The notes: a model not told the origin generated them from the letters alone. A DNA stretch of 64,000 nt from an uncultured Bacteroidales bacterium (GCA_900317285.1 ONGA01000008.1:62001-126000); one strand, 5' to 3'. Shown: positions 17,291 through 27,784, numbered from the stretch's first letter. A program made the numbers and translations.

Positions 17291-18667
17291 ATGGCAAAAC
17301 CTAAATCATACTTCTTCTGCCAGGAGTGCGGCTACCAGTCCTCCTCGTGGCTCGGCCGCTGCCCCGAGTGCGGCAAGTTCGGCACCTTCGCCGAAGAGGT
17401 GGTCAAGGCCACCACCACTAGCGCATCGGCGCATTCTCGCACCAACGCTCTCTCCACCCCCAAGCGCATCCAGGAGGTGACCTACAGCGAGACCCGCCGC
17501 ATCCCCACCCACTGCTCCGAGTTCGACCGCGTCCTCGGCGGTGGCATCGTTCCCGGCAGTCTCCTCCTCCTGGGCGGCGAACCGGGCATCGGCAAATCCA
17601 CGCTCCTCCTCCAGACAGCACTCGCCATCCACGACCGCAAGCTCCTCTACGTCAGCGGCGAAGAGAGCGAGCAGCAAATCAAGATGCGCGCCGACCGTCT
17701 GAATTCCGAATTCCGAACCCTGAATTCCGAATTGTATGTGGTCTCCGAGACCGTCACCCAGCGCATCTTCGAGCACATCGAAGCCGTGCAGCCCGACCTC
17801 CTCATCGTCGACTCCATACAGACCATCTCCACCGAAGACATCGACTCCCCCGCGGGCAGCGTCTCGCAAATTCGCCAGTGCACCGCCGAGTTCCAGCACT
17901 ACGCAAAGACCACCGGCGTCCCCGTCCTCCTCATCGGCCACATTACCAAGGACGGCACCCTCGCCGGACCCAAGGTGATGGAGCACATCGTCGACGCCGT
18001 CCTCCAGTTCGAGGGCGACCGCAACTACGGCTACCGCATCCTCCGTGCCCTCAAGAACCGTTTCGGCTCCACCGCCGAAATAGGCATCTTCGAGATGCAG
18101 GGCAACGGTCTGCGTGAAGTTCCCAATCCCTCCGAATTCCTTCTCAGCCAACGCGATGAGACACTCTCAGGTGCTGCTGTCGCCGCCACCCTCGAGGGGG
18201 CGCGCCCCATGTTCATCGAGGTGCAGAGCCTCGTCTCCTCCGCCGTCTACGGCACCCCGCAGCGCAACGCCAACGGCTTCGACATGCGCCGCCTCTCCAT
18301 GCTCCTCGCTGTCCTCGAAAAACGTTGCGGCTTCAAGCTCGGCGCCAAGGACGTCTTCCTCAACATCGCCGGTGGCATCCGCGTCAACGACCCCGCCATC
18401 GACCTCGCCGTCGCCTGCGCCGTCCTCTCCTCCAACGTCGACATTCCCCTTTCGCCCCGCGTCGCCTTCGCCGCCGAACTTGGCCTCTCCGGCGAGGTGC
18501 GCCCTGTCAGCCGCATCGAGCAGCGCGTCGCCGAGGCTGACCGCCTCGGCTTCCAGCGCATCTTCATCTCCAAATACAACGCCCGCGAACTCGACCCCAA
18601 GCGCTACCATATCGAGCTCGTCCCCGTCTCCGTCATCGAGGAGGCTTTCCGCGCCCTTTTCGCCTAG
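17291..18667 (+). CDS. radA: DNA repair protein RadA
   Basis: This 458-residue RecA-related ATPase promotes branch migration during recombinational repair. In order it shows a C4 zinc finger (CQECG...CPECG, residues 10-27), Walker A GGEPGIGKST near residue 95, the RadA-specific KNRFGSTAEIG near residue 256, and a Lon-protease-like C-terminal domain. Length is normal. Odd feature: residues 137-148 (LNSEFRTLNSEL) are encoded by a 7-nt repeat tract, 17701-17733, replacing the usual short loop between RADRL and the next strand. The site is a surface loop, so function may be kept. The gene is followed by a repeat element rather than another gene. Confidence 0.95.
   Translation: MAKPKSYFFCQECGYQSSSWLGRCPECGKFGTFAEEVVKATTTSASAHSRTNALSTPKRIQEVTYSETRRIPTHCSEFDRVLGGGIVPGSLLLLGGEPGIGKSTLLLQTALAIHDRKLLYVSGEESEQQIKMRADRLNSEFRTLNSELYVVSETVTQRIFEHIEAVQPDLLIVDSIQTISTEDIDSPAGSVSQIRQCTAEFQHYAKTTGVPVLLIGHITKDGTLAGPKVMEHIVDAVLQFEGDRNYGYRILRALKNRFGSTAEIGIFEMQGNGLREVPNPSEFLLSQRDETLSGAAVAATLEGARPMFIEVQSLVSSAVYGTPQRNANGFDMRRLSMLLAVLEKRCGFKLGAKDVFLNIAGGIRVNDPAIDLAVACAVLSSNVDIPLSPRVAFAAELGLSGEVRPVSRIEQRVAEADRLGFQRIFISKYNARELDPKRYHIELVPVSVIEEAFRALFA
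17701..17733. repeat. in-gene 7-nt repeat (GAATTCC) in radA
   Basis: Nearly five heptamers (GAATTCC, GAATTCC, GAACCCT, GAATTCC, GAATTG) are translated as part of RadA. The same heptamer, complemented, is at 3465-3492 in the adhesin gene. Confidence 0.9.
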
Positions 18668-18687
18668 TTTCTGCAAGCCACCGGCAA

Positions 18688-18965
18688 GGTAGCGACATAG
18701 GAGCGACATACTATCATCCATAGACCTACCATAGAGTTACAATAGAGGTACCATAGACCTAGCATAGACCTACCGAACATAGAGAATTAAAGCAATGTAT
18801 TGTTTTGAAAATCAATGCTGTTTGTAATCATCTATCTGATAATCAGCTTCTATTTTGATTTTCGAAGGGACTTCCCAACCAGTTTTGCACTTGCAAAGGT
18901 ACGAAGATTTTTCCGTTCCATTTGCCCTTTAACTACTTTTAACTACTTTTAACAGCTTTAACTCC
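18688..18965 (+). repeat. dispersed 277-bp element, copy A
   Basis: This non-coding element matches the reverse complement of 39402-39677. The first 95 bp or so differ at about two positions and the last 65 bp or so at about two. The centre has diverged but keeps its length, with GAAAATCA and TGATTTTC arms 41 nt apart in both copies. It contains 11-nt periodic units (18693-18714 and 18719-18773) and ends in 10-nt AACTACTTTT units. It stops just upstream of the ffh promoter. No transposase and no terminal inverted repeats are seen. Confidence 0.85.
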
Positions 18966-18977
18966 TGAAAAAATTTG

Positions 18978-18985
18978 TATTTTTG
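18978..18985 (+). promoter_or_regulatory. -7 box of the ffh promoter
   Basis: TATTTTTG matches TAnnTTTG and lies 26 nt upstream of the ffh ATG. A clear TTTG box 19 nt further upstream is not visible. Confidence 0.6.
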
Positions 18986-19011
18986 CAGCGGAATTTTATG
19001 CCCTGTAGACT

Positions 19012-20331
19012 ATGTTTGAGAACCTTAGTAGCAAGATAGATAAAGCGTTACACACCCTTAAAGGAAAAGGGTCAATCACCGATATCAACGTGGCGGAGAC
19101 CGTCAAGGAGGTCCGCAAGGCCCTTCTCGACGCCGACGTGAGCTATCCCATCGCCAAGGAGTTCACCGACAAGGTGAAGGCCGAGGCCCTGGGCCGCAAC
19201 GTCATCCAAAGCATCGAGCCTGGCCAGCTGATGGTGAAGATTGTCCACGAGGAGCTGACAAAGCTCATGGGCAGCGAAGCCGTCGAAATCAACGTCAAGG
19301 GCCAGCCCGCCATCGTCCTCATCGCTGGTTTGCAGGGTTCCGGTAAGACCACCTTCAGTGCTAAACTCGCCAACTACCTCAAGACCAAGAAAGGCAAGAG
19401 CGTGATGCTTGTGGCAGGCGACGTCTACCGTCCCGCTGCCATCAGCCAGTTGCAGACCCTCGGCGAGCAGGTGCAGGTGCCTGTCTACACCGAGATGGGC
19501 AACCAGAATCCCGTCGAGATTGCCAAGCACGCCCTCAACGAGGCGAAGAGCCGCGGCTACAACGTGGTCATCGTCGATACCGCCGGCCGTCTGGCTGTCG
19601 ACGAGGAGATGATGAACGAGATTGCCGCCCTGAAGCGCGAACTGCAGCCCCAGGAGACCCTCTTCGTGGTCGACTCGATGACCGGCCAGGATGCCGTGAA
19701 TACCGCCAAAGCCTTCAACGACCGCCTCGACTTCGACGGCGTGGTGCTCACCAAGCTCGACGGCGACACCCGTGGCGGTGCCGCACTCACCATCCGCTAC
19801 ACTGTCGACAAGCCCATCAAGTTCGTCGGCATCGGCGAGAAGATGGACGCCCTCGACGTCTTCCACCCCGACCGCATGGCGAACCGCATCCTCGGCATGG
19901 GCGACGTGGTCTCCCTTGTCGAGCGTGCCCAGGAGCAGTACGACGAGATGGAGGCCCGCAAGATCTCCAAGAAGTTGCTCCACAACGAGTACAACTTTGA
20001 GGACTTCCTCTCGCAGGTGGCTCAGATCAAGAAGATGGGTTCCATGAAAGACCTCATCGGCATGATTCCCGGCATGAGCAAGCTCACCAAGGACATCGAA
20101 ATCAGCGACGACGCCTTCAAGCCCATCGAGGCGATGATAGGCTCGATGACCCCCTACGAGCGCCGGAACCCCTCCTGCCTCAACGGCAGCCGCAAGCAGC
20201 GTATCGCCGAAGGCAGCGGCCGCTCCATCCAGGAGCTCAACCGTTTCCTCAAACAGTTCGACGACACCCGCAAGATGATGAAGATGGTCAGCAAGAGCGG
20301 CGGCAAACTGCCCATGAGAAAAAGAAGATAG
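19012..20331 (+). CDS. ffh: signal recognition particle protein Ffh
   Basis: This 439-residue SRP54 GTPase binds signal sequences and SRP RNA and docks with FtsY at the membrane. The N domain occupies about 1-90. The G domain shows GLQGSGKTT (P-loop near 110), DTAGR near 190 and TKLDGD near 246. The M domain follows from about 300, with a Met-rich linker (MIPGM, MIGSMTPYERRNPSCLNGSRKQRIAEGSG) that carries the RNA-binding helix-turn-helix. The length is usual for Bacteroidales. The promoter lies directly behind repeat element copy A. No SRP RNA gene was found nearby. Confidence 0.95.
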   Translation: MFENLSSKIDKALHTLKGKGSITDINVAETVKEVRKALLDADVSYPIAKEFTDKVKAEALGRNVIQSIEPGQLMVKIVHEELTKLMGSEAVEINVKGQPAIVLIAGLQGSGKTTFSAKLANYLKTKKGKSVMLVAGDVYRPAAISQLQTLGEQVQVPVYTEMGNQNPVEIAKHALNEAKSRGYNVVIVDTAGRLAVDEEMMNEIAALKRELQPQETLFVVDSMTGQDAVNTAKAFNDRLDFDGVVLTKLDGDTRGGAALTIRYTVDKPIKFVGIGEKMDALDVFHPDRMANRILGMGDVVSLVERAQEQYDEMEARKISKKLLHNEYNFEDFLSQVAQIKKMGSMKDLIGMIPGMSKLTKDIEISDDAFKPIEAMIGSMTPYERRNPSCLNGSRKQRIAEGSGRSIQELNRFLKQFDDTRKMMKMVSKSGGKLPMRKRR

Positions 20332-20369
20332 TTGGTTCAAGGTTTAAGAGTCTCGGTCGCCGGCTTTTG

Positions 20370-20411
20370 CCTTAAACTTTAAACCTTAAACCTTAAACCG
20401 TAAACCTTAAA
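20370..20411. repeat. 7-nt phrase repeat, 6 units (CCTTAAA type)
   Basis: Six heptamers (CCTTAAA, CTTTAAA, CCGTAAA variants), the complement of the GGTTTAA family, lie in the ffh-folD spacer. Confidence 0.9.
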
Positions 20412-20420
20412 CTATATACT

Positions 20421-21299
20421 ATGGTACAATTATTGGACGGCAAGGCACTGGCCTTGCAAATCAAGGACGAGATAGCCAACGAGGTGCGCTCTCTTACCCA
20501 GCAGGGACACCGTGCACCCCACTTGGCCGCTGTAATCGTGGGCGAGGACGGGGCCAGCAAAACCTACGTCGCCAACAAGGAAAAGTCAAGCCACGAGGTG
20601 GGCTTCACCTCCAGTGTCTACCGCATGCCCGAAACCACCACCGAGGCACAGTTGCTGGAGACCATCGGCTTCCTCAACTCCGATCCCGATATCGACGGCT
20701 TCATCGTCCAGCTCCCCCTGCCCAAGCATATCAACGAGCAGAAGGTCATCGACGCCATCTCGCCCGAGAAGGATGTCGACGGCTTCACGCCCATCAACAT
20801 CGGTCGCATGGTTCTTGGCGAGGAATGCTTCGTGCCCGCCACTCCCATGGGCATCTGCACGCTGCTGAAACGCTACGGCATCGAGACCGCCGGCAAGCAC
20901 TGCGTCGTGCTCGGCCGCAGCAACATCGTCGGCACTCCCGCCGCCAACCTCCTTAGCCGCAAGGGCTTCGACTGCACCGTCACCATGTGCCACAGCAAGA
21001 CACAGAACCTCAAGGAGCTCTGCCTCCAGGCCGACATCCTGGTGGTCGCCATCGGCAAGCCCGAGTTTGTCACCGCCGATATGGTGAAGCCCGGTGCCGT
21101 GCTGGTCGACGTGGGCATCCACCGTGTCCCCGATGCCACGAAGAAGAACGGCTACCGCGTCATCGGCGACGTGAAGCACGACGAGGTCGACGCCAAATGC
21201 AGCTGGGTGACGCCCGTCCCCGGCGGCGTGGGACCCCTCACCATCGTCTCCCTGCTCGAGAATACACTCAAGGCCTACCACCGCCGCGAGAACAAATAA
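20421..21299 (+). CDS. folD: methylenetetrahydrofolate dehydrogenase/cyclohydrolase FolD
   Basis: This 292-residue bifunctional enzyme interconverts 5,10-methylene-, 5,10-methenyl- and 10-formyl-tetrahydrofolate in the cytosol. Visible signatures are [16 protein letters not shown] (with the catalytic-type Lys of the Y-x3-K pair), [20 protein letters not shown], the cofactor-binding [14 protein letters not shown] and the C-terminal [12 protein letters not shown]. Length is standard. It follows ffh after a 7-nt repeat spacer and is closed by a terminator at 21311-21335. Confidence 0.95.
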   Translation: MVQLLDGKALALQIKDEIANEVRSLTQQGHRAPHLAAVIVGEDGASKTYVANKEKSSHEVGFTSSVYRMPETTTEAQLLETIGFLNSDPDIDGFIVQLPLPKHINEQKVIDAISPEKDVDGFTPINIGRMVLGEECFVPATPMGICTLLKRYGIETAGKHCVVLGRSNIVGTPAANLLSRKGFDCTVTMCHSKTQNLKELCLQADILVVAIGKPEFVTADMVKPGAVLVDVGIHRVPDATKKNGYRVIGDVKHDEVDAKCSWVTPVPGGVGPLTIVSLLENTLKAYHRRENK

Positions 21300-21310
21300 A
21301 AAAAATGAAA

Positions 21311-21335
21311 GGGGCCGCATCAGTGATGCGACCCC
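21311..21335. terminator. bidirectional intrinsic terminator
   Basis: The stem GGGGCCGCATC / GATGCGACCCC has one mismatch and a 3- to 5-nt loop. A-rich sequence precedes it and TTCTTCTTTTG follows. It lies between converging folD and a lipoprotein gene. Confidence 0.8.
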
Positions 21336-21357
21336 TTCTTCTTTTGCTTTGTCTGGC

Positions 21358-21840
21358 TTACTGGTTGATGATGTAGTCGATGGGCCAGGTGGCGACAATC
21401 TTGAAGGTGATGTCCTCGATGTAACCCGAGGGAAGCTCGCCGTTCATGTCTTTGATGACAAAGTAGATGTGGCCGGGATGTGTCTCTTTGGTGTAGAAAG
21501 TGATTTCTTCAGCCACGGTGTTGGTGGCACCCCCGCTGGTGTAGGCGATGGGAATGGTGTAGGGGAGGGGGAAGAGTTTGCCGTTGACCTTGACGAAAGC
21601 GTTCACGTTGCCGTAGCGCAGCACGTAGTCGTTGAGGGTGGGCCATTCGACATCTCCGATGAGGTAGGCAGGTTCGCCGGCGGCGGGATTGCCGTTGTAG
21701 CTTTCCCAGTTGCTGTTGCTGAGGGTCACCTCGTTCGACACTTCGTTGGTCATGCTGTTCAGGACCACCTCTTTGGTGCACGAGACACCCATGAGCCCAA
21801 TGAAAATCGCCGCGAGGAGCGGGAGGATGATTCGTTTCAT
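21358..21840 (-). CDS. lipoprotein of unknown function
   Basis: This 160-residue protein has a lipoprotein signal with lipobox GVSC (Cys 21) followed by TKEVVLNS. The mature part is beta-rich and acidic (LSNSNWESY, DVEWPTLNDYVLRYGNVNAFVKVNG, HIYFVIKDMNG, FKIVATW). No known family is recognised. It is a single gene facing folD across a terminator. On the minus strand TATTTTTG, about 40 nt upstream of the start, could be its -7 box. It is probably exposed on the outer membrane or in the periplasm. Confidence 0.7.
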   Translation of the reverse strand: MKRIILPLLAAIFIGLMGVSCTKEVVLNSMTNEVSNEVTLSNSNWESYNGNPAAGEPAYLIGDVEWPTLNDYVLRYGNVNAFVKVNGKLFPLPYTIPIAYTSGGATNTVAEEITFYTKETHPGHIYFVIKDMNGELPSGYIEDITFKIVATWPIDYIINQ

Positions 21841-22132
21841 GATGATGTTTTTTGTTGGTTAGTTAATTCTTTATTTTTCAGTTGCAAAAATACACAAAAA
21901 ATCGACAGGAAAAATCCCTCGTTGGTAACTAATTTTCCCTCGTTTTTCTTTTGGCCTGTATATCATGCTGTTGTGTATTGTTGCGAAAGCGTGTTTTCTT
22001 CCGTATGAGGCTGTTGGAGAGGACGGAAATGTTAAAAATTAACTCTTTTGAAAAAAAAATCAGTCCCCACGTAACATTTTCATTTTTTCTGCGTTATTGA
22101 AATCAAAATAGGTGTTTAATTAATAGTGTAGC

Positions 22133-22993
22133 ATGAGACAACTGAAGATTACCCATTCGATTACAAACCGCGATATCAAGTCGTTGGACAAATACCTGCA
22201 AGATATCTGCAGCGAGGAGCTGTTGACACCTGAGCAGGAAGTGCAGCTGGCGCAACGCATCAAGCAGGGCGACCAGGCTGCCCTGGAACGCCTCACCAAG
22301 GCGAACCTCCGCTTCGTCGTCTCTGTCGCCAAGCAGTATCAGAACCAGGGTCTCTCGCTACCCGACCTCATCAACGAGGGTAACGTCGGTCTCATCAAGG
22401 CCGCCAAACGTTTCGACGAGACCCGCGGCTTCAAGTTCATCAGCTACGCTGTGTGGTGGATTCGCCAAAGCATTCTGCAGGCCATCGCCGAGAACAGCCG
22501 CATCGTGCGTCTGCCCAGCAACCAGCTCGGCGCCCTCAACAAGCTCAAGAAGGAAATCTCCAAACTGGAGCAGCAACTTGAGCGTCCGCCATCAGAGGAG
22601 GAACTGGCCGAACTGCTGGATATCCCCGAGGATAAAATCAAGGCCATCATGGGCATCAGCGGCCGTCACGTCTCCATCGACGCGCCTCTGGCCAGTGACG
22701 AGGATGTCAACTTCGTCGACGTGCTGCCCAACGAGGATACACCCCCGACCGACAGCAAGCTCATGCAGGAAAGCCTCTCGCAGGAGATTGAGCGCAGTCT
22801 TTCCACGCTGACCGAATACGAGCGCGAAGTCATCAAGATGTATTTCGGCATCGGTCTGCCTCATCCTTTGAGCCTCGACGAGATTGCCATGAAATTCAAT
22901 CTCACCCGCGAGCGTGTGCGCCAAATCAAGGAAAAAGGCATCAAGCGCCTGAAGACCAGTAGCAAGAGCAAGCACTTGAAAGCCTATTTGTAA
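22133..22993 (+). CDS. rpoD: primary RNA polymerase sigma factor RpoD
   Basis: At 286 residues it is typical of the short Bacteroidetes housekeeping sigma factor, which lacks region 1.1. It begins directly with region 1.2 ([12 protein letters not shown]). Region 2 shows [46 protein letters not shown] and the [10 protein letters not shown] core. Region 4 shows [23 protein letters not shown] for the upstream box. It is expected to read the TAnnTTTG promoters seen elsewhere in the window. The stop codon overlaps the start of rsmG by one base. Confidence 0.95.
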   Translation: MRQLKITHSITNRDIKSLDKYLQDICSEELLTPEQEVQLAQRIKQGDQAALERLTKANLRFVVSVAKQYQNQGLSLPDLINEGNVGLIKAAKRFDETRGFKFISYAVWWIRQSILQAIAENSRIVRLPSNQLGALNKLKKEISKLEQQLERPPSEEELAELLDIPEDKIKAIMGISGRHVSIDAPLASDEDVNFVDVLPNEDTPPTDSKLMQESLSQEIERSLSTLTEYEREVIKMYFGIGLPHPLSLDEIAMKFNLTRERVRQIKEKGIKRLKTSSKSKHLKAYL

Positions 22994-23613
22994 TGGATAT
23001 TATCCTGAAATATTTTCCAGACTTAACAGAGCGGCAGCGCGAGCAGTTTGCCGCTCTGTTGCCTTTGTATGAGGAGTGGAACGCCCAGATCAACGTCATC
23101 TCGCGCAAGGACATGGAGCACTTCTATGAGCATCATGTGCTCCACTCGCTGGCAATTGCCAAAGTGCTTCAGTTCAAGCCGATGGCCGAGGTCCTCGATG
23201 TGGGCACTGGCGGTGGGTTCCCCGGTGTGCCGCTGGCAATCATGTTTCCCGACGCCCGTTTCACTCTCATTGATTCCATTGGCAAGAAAATCAAGGTGGT
23301 CTCCGATGTCATTGAGCGTATCGCTTTGACTAACACCAAGGCTATGCAGATTCGCGCCGAGCAGCTGGATGGCGAATTTGATTTCGTGGTCTCTCGGGCG
23401 GTCACCACGCTGGGTGAGTTCGTCCCGTGGGTGAAGAATAAAATCTCCAAGTCGCAATACAACGATATGCGCAACGGAATCCTTTACCTGAAGGGTGGCG
23501 ACCTGAAGAACGAACTTTTCCCCTTCCGCCACAAGGTGAAGACCTGGGATATCAGCGACTTCTTCGAAGAGGAATTCTTCGAGACCAAGAAGGTTATTTA
23601 CCTGCCGCTGTAA
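22993..23613 (+). CDS. rsmG: 16S rRNA (guanine-N7) methyltransferase RsmG
   Basis: This 206-residue Rossmann methyltransferase (older name GidB) modifies a guanine in the 530 loop of 16S rRNA using S-adenosylmethionine. Signatures are YEEWNAQINVISRKD, the hallmark HVLHSLAIAK, and the cofactor-binding VLDVGTGGGFPGVPLAI. VVSRAVTTL follows, and then a C-terminal GGDLKNEL. The ATG overlaps the rpoD stop by one base (TAATG), so translation is likely coupled. It converges on the next gene with a gap of only 12 bp. Confidence 0.93.
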   Translation: MDIILKYFPDLTERQREQFAALLPLYEEWNAQINVISRKDMEHFYEHHVLHSLAIAKVLQFKPMAEVLDVGTGGGFPGVPLAIMFPDARFTLIDSIGKKIKVVSDVIERIALTNTKAMQIRAEQLDGEFDFVVSRAVTTLGEFVPWVKNKISKSQYNDMRNGILYLKGGDLKNELFPFRHKVKTWDISDFFEEEFFETKKVIYLPL

Positions 23614-23625
23614 CTCTCCTTTTTC

Positions 23626-25581
23626 TTAGAACATGATTCCAATTGTGAATGCGCCGTTATGGCGTAACATCTCGGGCATGCCTGGGGTGAGGATGCTGTT
23701 GTGCAGGCTGCGGTAGGAATTCCATTCCATGAAGAATTTGCGAAAACACTCGACGCCAATTCCGATGCTGAAACCGTAGTCCCAACGATTGATGTCGTTC
23801 CCCAGAATGTTCCAGTTGCTGCCCAGACGTCCAAGGAAGGCATAGCGACCCCAGCCTCCGACGGTGATGTAGAGACGTGCGTCGGCAGTGGCTTTAGGCT
23901 TCTTGAGGTCGAAGTTGAGGCGCAGGGGGAGGGTGAGGCTATGGGTGGAGAGGCGACCGTGATCGTCGGTGGGTGAGGTCATCCAAGCATATTGTAGATC
24001 AGCACTTAGACTGAAGCGTCCTCCGAGGTTGAGACGGGTGCCCACAGCCAACTGTTGGCTGAAACACCGGTGGGTGGCAGTGTCGTCGCCCACAAGCCTA
24101 TTGCCGCCAATGCCACCGTAACGGTAGAACTGCCAACGCGGCAACGGTGACATGGTGAGAGCGAGGGTGTCCTGGATGATACGCAGGGTGTCCAGTTTGT
24201 CACGTTTGGCATCAGCGTTGGCGATGAGAATATTATTAGTATTGCTGGTGTCGCTGGCAGTACTGTCGTTATTGGTTGTGTTGGAGAAAAATCTCTCCAG
24301 AGCATCCTGCACTTCGCCGTCGAGGGGTAGGGTGTTGTAGTGACCCCAGAAGTCTTCATCGTAGTTGCTGGCACCGAAGGCTTCGATGAGGTCTTTTCTC
24401 GTGTGACTCTGCACAGGGTTAAGCCTCAGGAACGAGGTGTCGCCGGGCTGCAGGTCTGTCATAATCCATTCGTGGCTTTCGACGCGATGCTGTATGGAGT
24501 CGGCCAATTCGTATCCATAGTGCCGGTGGCAGTAGCAGGTGATGTCTTTGAAATCGGAATAATGGGTTAGTGTGTAGCGGCCGTTGCGTAACTCATAGTG
24601 CATTTTGGTTGTTTTGCGGTTTATTTTACTATGGCTCCAAGGAGACAGGGATTGGGGATAGTCAAAGGAAGCAGTGGATGTGTCGATATCGAATTCTGCA
24701 TCAATGATGGCGAAGTTGTCTTTGCGGATGCGCAAGGTGTAGTAGGCTTTGGTTTTTCTGTTGCTGGTACGTCCGTAGGCACGCAGCTGCCAGTACTCCA
24801 CGCCGTCCGCGTCGGTATACTCTTTGATGGGGTCAAACTTTTGCTTTTTGGTAGCCCTGGCGGCGAGATGATAACTGGCGTCTGGGGAAGCTACGATATC
24901 GTTGAAGACACTGTTGTCACTGTAGTTCAAGGGAGCCATGGCTTTCTCCATGTTGCCGGCGGCGAGAATTACGGACAGGCTGTCGTAGATGAGTAGGCGG
25001 TGTTTCTGCACAGTTTTGTAGTAGTCGTCGAATTCGCGCCGAGTGTCAGTGAAGTGGTAGTATCGCTTGTCGACATTATGGAGGTAGCCGTAGCGCAGCA
25101 TGTCGACGACGCTTTCGTCAAAGAGGTAAAGCTCGCCGTTGAGCATGCGCCAATCGCGATAGAACCAAGTCCCGACGGTGGTGTCTATATGATAGTTCTC
25201 AGGGATGCGGCGCACCGCCTCGGCGATGATTTTCCGAGGGGAAACATAGTCTGTCACTTGCACTTCGCGTAGCTCCAACGCGTAGGGTTCAAGGCGCACG
25301 TTGCCGTTTTTCTGCAACTGCTTCACGCTGATGACTTGTTTCTTATAGCCGATGGCGGAGAATACAATTGTGTTTGCACTCTCTGTGACTTTCAGTTTGT
25401 ATTCTCCACGGTTGTTGCTCTGTGTACCAACACATGTTCCCTGAATAGCCACGGCGGTATAAGGCACGCCCTTTTTGGTTTTGCTGTCGGTGATGTGACC
25501 ATGCAGTGTGATGTGGCTTTGAGCATGAAGGGTTGTTGTAGTTAATAAAAGTACACAAAAAAGTAGAATTCCCTTTTTCAT
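23626..25581 (-). CDS. carboxypeptidase-regulatory-domain outer-membrane protein (DUF5686-like)
   Basis: This 651-residue protein has a signal peptide (cleaved after HAQ) and then a carboxypeptidase-D regulatory-like beta sandwich (residues about 22-105: [30 protein letters not shown]). A long middle region follows ([19 protein letters not shown], common to the DUF5686 family), then a low-complexity Asn/Ser/Thr stretch around 425-450. The C-terminal strands ([36 protein letters not shown]) suggest a barrel. The exact role of this family is unknown. It overlaps the upstream beta-mannosidase by ATGA, so the two are translationally coupled, perhaps linking surface glycan handling to this protein. 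Confidence 0.75.
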   Translation of the reverse strand: MKKGILLFCVLLLTTTTLHAQSHITLHGHITDSKTKKGVPYTAVAIQGTCVGTQSNNRGEYKLKVTESANTIVFSAIGYKKQVISVKQLQKNGNVRLEPYALELREVQVTDYVSPRKIIAEAVRRIPENYHIDTTVGTWFYRDWRMLNGELYLFDESVVDMLRYGYLHNVDKRYYHFTDTRREFDDYYKTVQKHRLLIYDSLSVILAAGNMEKAMAPLNYSDNSVFNDIVASPDASYHLAARATKKQKFDPIKEYTDADGVEYWQLRAYGRTSNRKTKAYYTLRIRKDNFAIIDAEFDIDTSTASFDYPQSLSPWSHSKINRKTTKMHYELRNGRYTLTHYSDFKDITCYCHRHYGYELADSIQHRVESHEWIMTDLQPGDTSFLRLNPVQSHTRKDLIEAFGASNYDEDFWGHYNTLPLDGEVQDALERFFSNTTNNDSTASDTSNTNNILIANADAKRDKLDTLRIIQDTLALTMSPLPRWQFYRYGGIGGNRLVGDDTATHRCFSQQLAVGTRLNLGGRFSLSADLQYAWMTSPTDDHGRLSTHSLTLPLRLNFDLKKPKATADARLYITVGGWGRYAFLGRLGSNWNILGNDINRWDYGFSIGIGVECFRKFFMEWNSYRSLHNSILTPGMPEMLRHNGAFTIGIMF

Positions 25582-27662
25582 TGATATAGAGTGTTTAGAG
25601 TTTTAATTTTAGTTCTCACATGGAGGAGTTTAACGTTGGGATCAGCAGGGATAAAAGTGGTGCGCATCTTTTCTCCGGCTTTGAGGTCGACAAAGTTACG
25701 GGTGAAGTGACCGTCGATATGGGGATCGGTGTCGATGTAGACATCGTAGAGGTCGGTCTCTGCCTTGAGTGTCACTACCAAGCTTCCATCACTTTGCCAA
25801 GACTGGCTGGTGGTGTATTTCGGGGCGGGATATTTGCGGTCTTTGGGGTATACATTATAATATTGTTCCCATTTCTTCAGGTCGACATCGTCGGCATATA
25901 ATTCTTTCGCTCTGTAGTGCAGTGCTTTCCAGTTGCCGTAGAAGTCAATGCTGCTCCACGAAGCCACGGGCCAGCAGTCGTTCAGTTGCCAGTAGAGCGT
26001 GCCCATGCAGTGGGGCTGCTGCTTGATATGCTGGAAGATGCCGTAGCCTGTGCCCCATGCCTGTAGGAGCTGACTGACATAACAGAAATCTTCCAGAGAA
26101 AGGCTTTTGCTGTCGAAGCCGTAGTACTGCCGCATGGCTTTTTCAATAATCTGTACACCGCGAGGATGTTTCTGATGATTGCGCATGGCGGGCGAGTCAA
26201 TGTAGAGCTGTTCTTTGGGAATGACTCGGTTTAAAGTGCTAATCATTGGATAGGATTGGAAGCCATATTCGCTCATGAAGCGGCCCGTTTTCTCGGCGTA
26301 TTTTTCAAAGGGCTCTTCGCCCCACCAGACACCCCAGTAGTGGCTGTCGCCATGGGTGACGCACTCGGGGTGGCCCCATCCGTAAAGCGGTGAAGTGGTG
26401 ATATAGGGACGCTGCAGCGGGTCACAGTCGCGGACGGCCTGCGCCAGTATGCTGGTTGTGCTGGTGTTGCTGGAAGTGCAGGAATAGCCGAAGATGGTGT
26501 CCATTGCCTTCTCCAGGCGGGCGCGTTGCTCGGGAGTCCAGTTGAATTGGCCCTGCCAGCCCCAGTCTTCCCAGCCGTTCTTCACCTCATTGTTGCCGCA
26601 CCAAAGGACGACACAGGGGTGCTTGGCAATGCGGCTTACCTGTTGTCGTACTTCTTCGCGGATGCTCTGCAGCATATCAGGACTGTCGGGGTAGGGTGTT
26701 CCGGCGAAGATAAAGTCTTGCCAGACCATGATGCCCAGCGAGTCGCAGAGGTCGTAGAAGTAGTCGTGCTCGTAGATGCCGCCGCCCCAGACTCTTATCA
26801 TATTGAATCCGGCCTCCTTGGCGGAGCAGAGCAGGTAGTGGTATCTTGCCTTGTTGGCACTGTCCAGCACAGGGAAAGAATGCACGGGTATCCAGTTGGC
26901 ACCCTTGATGAAGATGGGCTTGCCGTCGCGGTAGAAGGTAAAAGACTGTCCGATGGAGTCTTTTTCCTGGCGGAACTCAATTTTTTGGGTATTCTGAATA
27001 CTTGATGTACGCTGAACATCCGGGTGTTTGTTGGTGATATACACCGGTTTCCAGATGCCGCAGGTGGTCAGTTTCGGGCCCCAGTCCCATCCAGGCTGGT
27101 AGGGTGCCATACGTGTGAATGCGCGCCGCTCTGGCAGGTCGATGCCGTAGCGCACATTCTTCAGATAGAGACCTCTACACCAGTCGTTGTCCTCCAGAGG
27201 CAGGAAGCGTACGGTGATGTCGAAACTATCGCCGATGGGTTCAAAGGCGATGGTGTTCTCAATGAACATATCATCAGAGAAGTGTTGGCACCACATTACA
27301 AAGGAGGTGTCGTTAGTGTCTTTCCATCTTCCACGTATCTCTACCTCGCAAGGGCCTGCCAGTCCCTTAAACACAAACCATACGGTGTCGCCACTGGGCA
27401 GTGCCTTGCGGTCCACTACGGTGTGGTAGATCCACTGCCGCTCATCGTAAACCCACTGCACGCTGTCCTCGTTGGTGCCATAGTATGGGTCGGGAATGAG
27501 GCCGTTGACCATCAAGTCGGTGTGTATGAATCCCGGCACGGTGGCGGGATACCACTGCCCGTTGTACTCAAACTGCCAGTCGTTCAGTTCAACCATGTCA
27601 GGCTTTGTTGCACATGCCGCCAGCAGCAATGGCAGGAGGATGACAAGACATCTCTTCTTCAT
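25578..27662 (-). CDS. GH2 beta-mannosidase lipoprotein, lacking internal Ig domains
   Basis: This 694-residue lipoprotein (lipobox LAAC, Cys 17) removes terminal beta-mannose by family expectation. A sugar-binding jelly roll covers about 25-205 ([14 protein letters not shown] is typical). The catalytic barrel begins near 235 ([23 protein letters not shown]) with acid/base Glu359 in WCGNNE and nucleophile Glu465 in MSEYG. One Ig-like domain ends the protein. Usual family members are near 850 residues; here the Ig domain between jelly roll and barrel is shrunk to about 25 residues and one post-barrel domain is also missing. The frame is uninterrupted and both catalytic residues remain, so it may be active with altered substrate access. 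It overlaps the next gene by 4 nt. Confidence 0.85.
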   Translation of the reverse strand: MKKRCLVILLPLLLAACATKPDMVELNDWQFEYNGQWYPATVPGFIHTDLMVNGLIPDPYYGTNEDSVQWVYDERQWIYHTVVDRKALPSGDTVWFVFKGLAGPCEVEIRGRWKDTNDTSFVMWCQHFSDDMFIENTIAFEPIGDSFDITVRFLPLEDNDWCRGLYLKNVRYGIDLPERRAFTRMAPYQPGWDWGPKLTTCGIWKPVYITNKHPDVQRTSSIQNTQKIEFRQEKDSIGQSFTFYRDGKPIFIKGANWIPVHSFPVLDSANKARYHYLLCSAKEAGFNMIRVWGGGIYEHDYFYDLCDSLGIMVWQDFIFAGTPYPDSPDMLQSIREEVRQQVSRIAKHPCVVLWCGNNEVKNGWEDWGWQGQFNWTPEQRARLEKAMDTIFGYSCTSSNTSTTSILAQAVRDCDPLQRPYITTSPLYGWGHPECVTHGDSHYWGVWWGEEPFEKYAEKTGRFMSEYGFQSYPMISTLNRVIPKEQLYIDSPAMRNHQKHPRGVQIIEKAMRQYYGFDSKSLSLEDFCYVSQLLQAWGTGYGIFQHIKQQPHCMGTLYWQLNDCWPVASWSSIDFYGNWKALHYRAKELYADDVDLKKWEQYYNVYPKDRKYPAPKYTTSQSWQSDGSLVVTLKAETDLYDVYIDTDPHIDGHFTRNFVDLKAGEKMRTTFIPADPNVKLLHVRTKIKTLNTLYQ

Positions 27663-27784
27663 ATAGAATGTTTTTTTATATAATAACGTTGGCGTCGGCT
27701 TTTTATTGCCTCGCGTTTAGCCCGTCCGTCCTCCAATCGAACAACAATACATCGACTATAGTATAACGTTACATCAACGATAGC

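Noticed and set aside
18780..18960. SRP RNA gene next to ffh
   Set aside because: The GGAA tetraloop helix and asymmetric bulge of SRP RNA were not found there.
18688..18965. Repeat element as an insertion sequence
   Set aside because: No reading frame for a transposase, no terminal inverted repeats and no target duplication could be seen in either copy.
3580..20411. GGTTTAA heptamers as telomere-like or CRISPR repeats
   Set aside because: Units are only 7 nt with no spacers and lie in ordinary gene gaps; no cas genes or chromosome end are present.
25578..27662. Frameshift as the cause of the short beta-mannosidase
   Set aside because: The frame is continuous and motifs on both sides of the missing domain are in phase.
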